Shown here: in pieces, positions 60,301-64,000 of the stretch
Numbering within the stretch: position 1 is the first letter of the stretch
Layout of the letters: every line of letters begins with the position of its first letter
NCBI RefSeq assembly: GCF_023053635.1
Contig: NC_086178.1
Location: 28,644,726-28,708,725 of the forward strand
Source: Elgaria multicarinata webbii
Taxonomy: Eukaryota; Chordata; Lepidosauria; Squamata; Anguidae
DNA: 64,000 bases
Direction: 5' to 3'
Notes under the pieces: model-generated
Databases searched by the model: none
The model's input: the letters and a program-made list of their open reading frames with translations, nothing else
What the model was told of the DNA's origin: nothing
Translations under genes and position numbers: made by a program

Positions 60301-61309
60301 AACTAACATAGCTTTCTTTTTAAGAGCTTCCACAGACACCTGAAGGTAACATAACTCTGCAGAATCAAAGCCAACAACATATCTTAGTTCTGCATCCCCC
60401 ATGATACCAAAAGGTCTTGTATTAATTTTTAAACTATCTTGCTCTAGTGGGTCAGTTCACATGTAATGACAGCCCATGGGTTTACTTAGCAATCCATGAG
60501 CAGCTCCTTCATAGGCTCAAGAGTGTAATGTCCAAACCCAGACTACTGGGTTGTTTAGGGGCTACATAACTCAGCGGTTAACCCCACAAGTCATAGATTA
60601 ACCACTGGGTTGTTTAGGCCCTAAACAACCCAATGGTCTGGGTTTGAATGTCATGCTCAACAATCTATTAAAGAGCCATCCATGCGTTGCTGAGTAAATG
60701 TGTAAGTGGTGGGCACGCCACAGACAATGTATCAACTCTCTCCTGCTCATGCACGACAGCCCATGGGTTGTTAAGCCCATGGGCTGCCGTTACATGTAAA
60801 CCCGGCCAGTATGTTAATGCAATAGGGAGAAATATGTATTCCCAAATTTGATGAAAAAGGAAGTGCTGAAGATGAATACCAACAGAATATAGAGTAAGCA
60901 GAATTCTTATGCTATGCAGATGTAACTGGCATTAAATTCAAGCTTACTCCCAAGTAAGCTTATGTAAGGCAGTAGTTCACATCCTAGAAGAAAGCATATT
61001 GTATTAGGCTTGTTGGCCTTTAATCTCCAAGAAACAGTAATATAGGATAGTTTTTCATTAAGGTATTAGTTTCATTAGTCATAGTTTTCCATTTTAGAAA
61101 ACAAGCTCTGTATAAACTGGATGTCCTCTGCCCACTTTTACTCTTAGTACTCACTCCTGGTTGAGAAGAGCATAGTTCTGCACTTCTGATGGGTTTGGGA
61201 GGTATTCTAGAACAGCATCCAACAGAGGTTGCACACCTTTGTTCTTCAGAGCACTTCCAACCAGCACAGGTGTGAAGGATTTACTGAGGATTGTTCTTCT
61301 GATTGCAAG
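33304..61309 (-). CDS. GFM1: GFM1 (mitochondrial elongation factor G1), exons 7-18; 5' part outside window
   Basis: Minus-strand exons in order are 61309-61155, 59484-59400, 59179-59042, 57703-57602, 55715-55659, 55206-55069, 54578-54496, 41321-41159, 37086-36942, 36217-36057, 34689-34636 and 33435-33304. They join without a break to give 470 residues, equivalent to residues ~282-751 of the 751-residue human protein. mtEF-G1 is the GTPase that moves tRNA and mRNA through the mitochondrial ribosome. Here one sees the end of the G domain ([20 protein letters not shown]), domain II ([14 protein letters not shown]), domain III ([12 protein letters not shown]), domain IV ([13 protein letters not shown] loop) and domain V ([20 protein letters not shown]). 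The catalytic GTP-binding motifs lie in exons 1-6, beyond 64000. All splice sites are GT/AG. LXN sits within intron 13 on the other strand, as in human. Confidence 0.96.
33899..34033. mobile_element. hAT-type foldback MITE with perfect 8-bp target-site duplication
   Basis: This 135-bp hairpin is nearly identical to the one at 23251-23380 but carries different flanks: TACTAGTA on both sides (33891-33898 and 34034-34041). Different 8-bp duplications mean independent insertions. It lies in GFM1 intron 17. Confidence 0.9.
34636..34689 (-). CDS. GFM1: GFM1 exon 17
   Basis: This small 18-codon exon ([18 protein letters not shown]) is bounded by tgccag-type and gtaagt sites in phase 0. Human reads VPLNDMFGYSTELRSCTE. 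Confidence 0.95.
36057..36217 (-). CDS. GFM1: GFM1 exon 16
   Basis: It encodes the domain V core: [20 protein letters not shown], then [12 protein letters not shown]. It starts with the last two bases of a split Ala codon and ends GAA|gtatgt. Confidence 0.95.
36294..36362. repeat. Compound microsatellite (TA)(CA)(GA)
   Basis: Three dinucleotide tracts run into each other in GFM1 intron 15, starting 77 bp from the exon 16 acceptor. On the GFM1 strand they read as a TC tract, then TG, then TA. Confidence 0.95.
36669..36860. mobile_element. hAT-like palindromic MITE (GTTCAGACAACAC family), copy A
   Basis: It begins TCTGTTCAGACAACACACTA and ends with the degraded inverse CTTAGCATGTCATCTGAA. Inner blocks around AACCGTGGTTAAG are mirrored. 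It lies in GFM1 intron 15, only about 80 bp from exon 15. Confidence 0.75.
36942..37086 (-). CDS. GFM1: GFM1 exon 15
   Basis: It encodes [20 protein letters not shown] and onward to [11 protein letters not shown]. It starts in phase 0 after tttttag and ends after one base of an Ala codon (caag|gtatct). Confidence 0.95.
37743..37929. mobile_element. hAT-like palindromic MITE (GTTCAGACAACAC family), copy B
   Basis: It is similar along its whole length to 36669-36860 (shared CTTTTGCAGCAAATGGTTAG), with mirrored ends GGGCCTGTTCAAGCAACATG and TATCATCTGAATAGG. Confidence 0.75.
38735..39200 (-). mobile_element. L2-type LINE, ORF2 C-terminus and 3' tail
   Basis: The minus-strand translation carries [28 protein letters not shown] and [17 protein letters not shown], the terminal motifs of L2-like reverse-transcriptase ORFs. 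A tail with (AAAT)n follows. It is 5'-truncated. About 90 codons remain open, so it is moderately young. Confidence 0.8.
39670..40480 (+). mobile_element. L2-type LINE, 3' portion, decayed
   Basis: The + strand encodes [20 protein letters not shown] and [13 protein letters not shown], end-of-RT motifs of L2-like elements, then the [17 protein letters not shown] block also seen in the neighbouring copy. The frame is interrupted. It is oriented opposite to the copy at 38735-39200. Confidence 0.8.
41159..41321 (-). CDS. GFM1: GFM1 exon 14
   Basis: It encodes the domain IV tip [20 protein letters not shown], then [14 protein letters not shown]. It starts with the third base of a Pro codon and ends GAAAAG|gtgatg. 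A diverged extra copy lies at 30795-31610. Confidence 0.95.
42911..43080. mobile_element. Palindromic MITE, short relative of 4742-5102
   Basis: It shares GATCTACACCAAGCAGGATA and AAAGCAGTAGTGAGGATCCT with the longer element and ends in the inverse TAGGTGTAAATCTG. The interior is partly deleted. Confidence 0.65.
44015..44128. mobile_element. Foldback MITE of the CAGCCTTCC family upstream of LXN
   Basis: TGGACTACAATTCCCAGCAT is mirrored by GGGAGCTGAAGTCCAAAACA, with CAGCAGGTTGGGGAAGGAG at the right. It lies about 370 bp before the upstream in-frame ATG of LXN, just outside the GC-rich region. Confidence 0.6.
44497..44727 (+). CDS. LXN: Candidate N-terminal extension of latexin with signal peptide
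   Basis: Seventy-seven codons are open and in frame with the canonical ATG at 44728. From ATG 44497 (or 44518) the predicted residues include a strong hydrophobic core ([20 protein letters not shown]), typical of a signal peptide with an A-x-A-type cleavage site, then a Pro/Ala-rich linker. Human latexin starts at MEIPP and lacks this part. The paralogue RARRES1 does carry a signal peptide in exon 1. The start-codon contexts are all mediocre (C at -3). An open frame in GC-rich DNA can arise by chance, so this remains a hypothesis. Confidence 0.5.
44728..44856 (+). CDS. LXN: LXN exon 1 (canonical start)
   Basis: It has 43 codons, [20 protein letters not shown] and onward, ending CGAGAG|gtgagc in phase 0. 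It aligns with human MEIPPTNYPASRAALV. Confidence 0.95.
44728..54343 (+). CDS. LXN: LXN (latexin, carboxypeptidase A inhibitor), six coding exons
   Basis: The exons are 44728-44856, 46180-46242, 47078-47255, 50129-50265, 52067-52129 and 54245-54343. They join in phase (0,0,1,0,0) to give 222 residues, exactly the human length. Latexin is the known vertebrate inhibitor of A-type metallocarboxypeptidases, built of two cystatin-like halves joined by a helix. Human-like stretches are [57 protein letters not shown] and [14 protein letters not shown]. Three N-glycosylation sequons (NCT, NVS, NST) are retained, odd for a protein usually called cytosolic. I chose this start by homology; an in-frame upstream start at 44497 would add 77 residues with a signal peptide. 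The gene is nested in GFM1 intron 13, antisense. Confidence 0.96.
46180..46242 (+). CDS. LXN: LXN exon 2
   Basis: It has 21 codons, [20 protein letters not shown] plus K, between tttcag and gtaagt. Confidence 0.95.
47078..47255 (+). CDS. LXN: LXN exon 3
   Basis: It has 178 bp, starting [15 protein letters not shown] and ending [10 protein letters not shown] plus one base of the next Asp codon. Acceptor gcaacag, donor gttaaa (a weaker donor than its neighbours). Confidence 0.93.
49413..49906. mobile_element. Palindromic MITE (ATAACCAACAGTG family), copy 1
   Basis: It is an inverted, diverged copy of 55991-56502. Shared blocks include AACCACCATTGGTTATC and the middle GTATCCCATCAGCCATTG (reverse here). 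The ends are more worn than those of the other copy. It lies in LXN intron 3. Confidence 0.7.
50129..50265 (+). CDS. LXN: LXN exon 4
   Basis: It encodes [20 protein letters not shown] then [18 protein letters not shown]. It starts in phase 1 after gttgccag and ends GTG|gtaagt in phase 0. It holds two of the three sequons. Confidence 0.95.
50587..50902. mobile_element. Palindromic MITE (AATCAAAATAAGCC family), copy 2
   Basis: The ends ATCAAAATAAGCCACAGTGG and CTGGCTTATTTTGATTGTG are inverted. The interior is longer than that of the copy at 26902-27137, but the same GAAACAACC / GGTTGTTTCC pair is present, slightly eroded. Confidence 0.75.
52067..52129 (+). CDS. LXN: LXN exon 5
   Basis: It has 21 codons ([20 protein letters not shown] plus Q) between gatttcag and gtaagt. 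Human reads QRNDDFIELDYTILLHNIAS. Confidence 0.95.
52912..52993 (+). mobile_element. CR1 3' tail fragment
   Basis: GGTTGGATTCAATGGCCTTA and CCTTCCAACTGTGCTATTCT mark the CR1 3' end, here about 80 bp in + orientation. Confidence 0.75.
54245..54343 (+). CDS. LXN: LXN exon 6 and stop
   Basis: It has 32 codons, [20 protein letters not shown] and onward, ending RAAQE, then TAG. GFM1 exon 13 begins on the opposite strand within the expected LXN 3' UTR. Confidence 0.95.
   Translation, partial: EIIPWHMQVLWNPQHGVKVTRNSRQPKRAAQE
54344..55025 (+). other. LXN: Probable LXN 3' UTR, overlapping GFM1 exon 13 antisense
   Basis: No AATAAA follows the stop within this stretch. The first plausible polyadenylation signal is ATTAAA at 55001-55006, with a T-rich stretch after it. 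If used, the 3' UTR would be about 680 bp and include GFM1 exon 13 (54496-54578) as antisense, stopping about 45 bp short of exon 12. The end is inferred. Confidence 0.5.
54496..54578 (-). CDS. GFM1: GFM1 exon 13
   Basis: It encodes [20 protein letters not shown] plus ESIAATV and two bases of a Pro codon. The acceptor reads ttatctag and the donor gtaagt. Confidence 0.95.
55069..55206 (-). CDS. GFM1: GFM1 exon 12
   Basis: It has 46 codons of domain [23 protein letters not shown] through [14 protein letters not shown], phase 0 at both ends. Confidence 0.96.
55659..55715 (-). CDS. GFM1: GFM1 exon 11
   Basis: It has 19 codons, [19 protein letters not shown], nearly identical to human. The donor runs into a (GT)n stretch. 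Confidence 0.96.
55991..56502. mobile_element. hAT-like palindromic MITE, 0.5 kb, intact ends
   Basis: The terminal inverted repeats GTTCAGACAACACGA (55993) and TCGTGTTGTCTGAAC (56488) are perfect over 15 bp. It lies in GFM1 intron 10. The flanking duplication is not clear. It has the same termini as the shorter elements at 36669 and 37743, so all belong to one group. Confidence 0.8.
57516..57600. repeat. Local tandem duplication beside the GFM1 exon 10 donor
   Basis: GCTACAATAGTTGAGCAATG (from 57519) recurs as GCTACAATAGTTCAGCTATG about 50 bp on, and the second copy abuts the exon 10 donor. The first copy lacks the donor dinucleotide context. Confidence 0.7.
57602..57703 (-). CDS. GFM1: GFM1 exon 10
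   Basis: It has 34 codons ([20 protein letters not shown], then [14 protein letters not shown]), phase 0 at both ends, donor gtaagt. Confidence 0.96.
58442..58630 (+). mobile_element. tRNA-derived SINE (plus strand)
   Basis: The head GGGGCTGTAGCTCAGTGTG and box B-like CAGTTCAACCCCTGG resemble a tRNA. The body has GGAGAGCTGCTGCCAGTCAG and ends GCAGCTTCCTATGTTCTGAA. It is a well-preserved SINE copy in GFM1 intron 9, not a tRNA gene (no proper acceptor stem or anticodon arm). Confidence 0.85.
59042..59179 (-). CDS. GFM1: GFM1 exon 9
   Basis: It has 46 codons: [20 protein letters not shown], then [16 protein letters not shown], ending HADVME. This is the domain II core; acceptor cttgcag, donor gtgagt. 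Confidence 0.96.
59352..59390. repeat. (GTT)n and (GGA)n triplet runs
   Basis: Short triplet tracts lie in GFM1 intron 8, ending about 10 bp from the exon 8 donor. Confidence 0.85.
59400..59484 (-). CDS. GFM1: GFM1 exon 8
   Basis: It has 85 bp and starts with the third base of a Glu codon, then [20 protein letters not shown] and LGLAFKLE, donor gtagga. This is the start of domain II. Confidence 0.94.
60448..60806. mobile_element. Palindromic MITE, about 360 bp
   Basis: The end TTCACATGTAATGACAGCCC is mirrored by GGGCTGCCGTTACATGTAAA, and a second inner pair surrounds ACTGGGTTGTTTAGG / CCTAAACAACCCA. It lies in GFM1 intron 7. A diverged relative is at 3140-3455. Confidence 0.75.
61155..61309 (-). 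CDS. GFM1: GFM1 exon 7
   Basis: It has 155 bp: [40 protein letters not shown], ending NQ and two bases of a Glu codon before gtgagt. This is the end of the G domain. It is the most 5' GFM1 exon in the window. Confidence 0.96.
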
Positions 61310-61584
61310 CTAGGGAGAAACAGAGCACTTACGCTTTAATGGTTGTTATTAAGAGCATTCTGCATTCAAGAATTATAGGGTAGTCACTCCACCAGATGAA
61401 AGACATGATAAGAAAAATAATGTTTGTAACTACAGAGATAGACTTGTTGCTTCGTTTTTCAACGTGGAAAAACGTCGCAATGGCTTTCAAACAGGACACT
61501 TGTTCAGTTCTCCCCTAAATGTGTTTTCTCGAAGTATCTCAAGAGGTGGCTAAAATTCATTCAGAAAAAACAAACTCTCTACAG

Positions 61585-61715
61585 CAGCCTTCTCCAGCCT
61601 GGTGCCCTCCAGGTGTACTGGACTACAACTCCCAGCTTTCCATGCTGGTTGGGGGATGCGGGGAGTTTTAGTCCAACATATCTGGGGGGGGGGGACACCA
61701 GGATGGAGAAAGCTG
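61585..61715. mobile_element. hAT-type foldback MITE (CAGCCTTCC family)
   Basis: It runs from CAGCCTTCTCCAGCCTGGTG to GGATGGAGAAAGCTG with mirrored inner halves. It is flanked by CTCTACAG and CTGTACAG, an 8-bp target duplication with one mismatch. A G-run lies in the right arm. Confidence 0.8.
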
Positions 61716-63559
61716 CTGTACAGTAATCTTCACATCTAATTAGTGCAAATGTCATGGGAGTGCAAGACAAAAACCTGTTTCAATGGCATCACGGACTATT
61801 TTACTAGACACCTGAGAAGCCACGTGTCAAAAGAAAACCTCACTATGCATGAGTACTGAGTTGCTGCAAGTAGAACTGGGGTTTGTGGACGTGGAACAAG
61901 CTGAAGGTAGACTATAACTGGTAGGCTACTCCTCTCAATATTCCTCAGCTCCAACTATCGTGGCACTAAACAAAGTGGGGCTGAGGAATATTGAGAGGAG
62001 TAGCACAGAATTCTTTCAAAATAAGCTTGACATCACCATGTTATAGCACAGTGGGCAAAGCTACACCTAGAACTGTAACAGTGCGGCAGCCATAGTTTCG
62101 CCCCCATCCCATCCCTGTCAGGACGACACTGGACCTGTGGGGCAGCCATGCCTGACTCCAGACCTGGGGGTAGGGTGGGGATGTTTTCTAGCTCAGGCTC
62201 TGTGAGGCCGAGGCTTGAACCAGTAGAGGAAGCTGTAGTGCAGCAAACAGGCAAAGGCAGAAGGCTGAAAACCTACTATTGATACCAGACCTAGCCAACT
62301 CCAAAGCTTCCTTCTGCCCATCAACCACAGGGGGCAATGCTGCTCATCTGTGTTCCTATGTTGGATAAAGGCTTTGAGTCCACGTTAACTTGCCATACCA
62401 GGTCCTTAAGCCCTCAAAATCTGAAGTTCCCAGTGTAAGTCCTCAAGTTCCAGATATTCTCCTCCTCCCAAGCAAAGAGGATACAGCGTGTCATAGCTGG
62501 ATGGGAGGCAAGATTAGCCACCCTGACTGGAAAGACCCCTGCAGCTTCCCCCTCCCTTTTTACTCTTTATTTCTGCAGAATACTTTTTTTCTCTGCCTTC
62601 TGCAGCTGTGGCCCATCAGTCAGGCTTTCACCTCAGCTATAATGTTTTGGTATCAGGAAACAGGGTGTTTATATAAGTACTTGATGCCTAATGAGCATTG
62701 GCTCCTAAAACCATGACCTTCATGAGAAAGATCCAACATGTTTTCCATGAAAAATCAGTTTAAGCCAAACATGGCTGCCTGCCACAGGGTAGAAATCCAT
62801 CACTGGGGACAAATTAGCACAAACAAACTTGCCTTTTGCCCTTTCCACAGCCATTAAATAATTTGTAATTAATTAGCTTCCAGAAGGTACTGGAGGAGAC
62901 AAGGCCACTTAGAGCGAGAAAATGTGTTTTCACAACCCACCGTTGTATGTGCCAGAAAAGACAACGGAGAGCTGAATTTAAGATGTATCTTTCATCTCAT
63001 AAGTCGAGAAACATAGAACGAACTGAATACTATACTATGCTTCTTTCCAAGACTCAGGCTAAAATCATGCACATGTTTACTTGGAAGTAAGAGTGTAAAC
63101 ATAAGAAGTACCCTGCTGGTTTTGAAAGATCTAGCTAGCCAACCAACCAGGTTCCCGCTGTGGCCAGACAGATGCCTTTGGAAATCTTACAATAATGGCA
63201 TCAAAGCAACAGGTTACCTTCTTGTTAGTTGGCTAACATTATATGCACCTGAACACAGAAATTCTATTAGGTCACATGACCCACAAGTGTAGACAAGTGG
63301 AACCTGTAACAAAATGCTGCTATGTATCCCCAGCCCCTAAGAGGAATACTCTTGTTGAGGGCTCAAGCCAGGCTAAAACAACAGCCATGAGGCCAGAAGG
63401 CAGAGAGAAAGAAAAAGGGACATCTTTTTCTTTCCTGTCCCTGCAGCCTTCCCCTGCTGAGCTAAGTGTTTCAGGTAACAGGTGTTGTGAAAGAACTCTG
63501 CCTGCGATCATGTAGAGCCACAGCTAGTCTGAGCTGACAATCATCTGGACAAATAGGCC

Positions 63560-63662
63560 GTGTTCAGAAAACACCTTGAACCATGGCTTTAACCACGGTG
63601 AAAAAGGCCTTTTGCTTTATTCACCATGGTTAAAGCCATGGTTTAAGGTGTCTTCTGAACAC
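63560..63662. mobile_element. Near-perfect 103-bp palindrome (hAT-like MITE)
   Basis: GTGTTCAGAAAACACCTTGA pairs with TTAAGGTGTCTTCTGAACAC, and the CCATGGCTTTAACCA / TGGTTAAAGCCATGG arms pair exactly. The ends share GTTCAGA with the larger MITEs at 36669 and 55991. Confidence 0.85.
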
Positions 63663-64000
63663 AGTCTCACATGGCATAAGGCAGCTAATGTTAGAAGGCT
63701 GCTTATTTTATATACAGAGGTTAGTAGCTGGGTGATCGTGATTCTGGAGACAGGGGAAAATGTGTCCTTTTTCATTTGCCTTCTCCTGAAACAACCCTAT
63801 ATTGTACAGGGAAGACAGTCAATTAACTCCACAACACATATTCCCTCAACCCGGACGACTCCCTTCAATACAATAAGCAATTACACCCCCAGTACCTGCA
63901 CTCAACTGACACCTCAACATTCTGTAAAGAGTGGAAGTCCACATATACTTCTCAGGCCATTTGAGTGGCTTTTTAAAAAAATTCTTTTCATTCAGAAATG

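Larger units (their letters stand above)
61310..64000 (-). other. GFM1: GFM1 intron 6 (incomplete)
   Basis: I find no sequence resembling GFM1 exon 6 up to the edge. The stretch contains a hairpin MITE (61585-61715), AATCCTATGCA-type fragments (63055-63110) and a perfect small palindrome (63560-63662). The rest is unremarkable. Confidence 0.65.

Noticed and set aside
1-64000. Endogenous retrovirus or other LTR element, CRISPR array, or bacterial-type system
   Set aside because: I saw no long direct terminal repeats, primer-binding site, gag/pol/env-like frames or spaced short repeats. Everything recognised is host exon, LINE, SINE, small DNA element or simple repeat.

Overview
This is a stretch of vertebrate nuclear chromosome, most likely from a squamate reptile (lizard or snake). 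The host genes have vertebrate exon/intron structure. The interspersed repeats (CR1 and L2-type LINEs, tRNA-derived SINEs, many small palindromic DNA elements) are of the kind found in squamates. The species cannot be fixed from the sequence alone.

Three host genes are present, in the arrangement of human 3q25.32 read in reverse. RARRES1 (retinoic acid receptor responder 1, counterpart of avian ovocalyxin-32) lies on the + strand, with six coding exons from 14195 to 27493. LXN (latexin, a carboxypeptidase inhibitor) is on the + strand, six coding exons from 44728 to 54343. GFM1 (mitochondrial elongation factor G1) runs on the - strand; its last 12 coding exons (human exons 7-18) lie between 61309 and 33304, and exons 1-6 fall beyond the right edge. 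LXN is nested inside GFM1 intron 13 on the opposite strand. RARRES1 and LXN are tandem paralogues: exon phases are identical and exons 2 and 5 have the same length in both.

Layout: 1-13.6 kb is intergenic and repeat-rich (CR1, L2, SINE, three copies of a TA-flanked palindromic element). A CpG-rich start region covers about 13.7-14.5 kb, and RARRES1 runs to about 27.9 kb. Its 7.9-kb first intron holds a dense nest of GC-rich inverted repeats at 16.5-17.8 kb. The 28-33 kb gap between RARRES1 and the 3' end of GFM1 contains a diverged extra copy of GFM1 exon 14 with its intronic flanks, split by a CR1 insertion, and a roughly 146-bp tandem repeat. From 33 to 64 kb the DNA is GFM1 introns and exons, LXN, and transposon debris. 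No RNA gene, CRISPR array or clear endogenous retrovirus was recognised.

Most interesting points: (1) an in-frame signal-peptide-like N-terminal extension upstream of the canonical latexin start; (2) the dispersed GFM1 exon-14 duplicate; (3) GFM1 exon 13 lying antisense just 152 bp past the latexin stop codon; (4) an apparent loss of about 16 residues at the exon 3/4 junction of RARRES1; (5) several families of foldback elements, three copies having readable 8-bp target-site duplications that point to the hAT superfamily.
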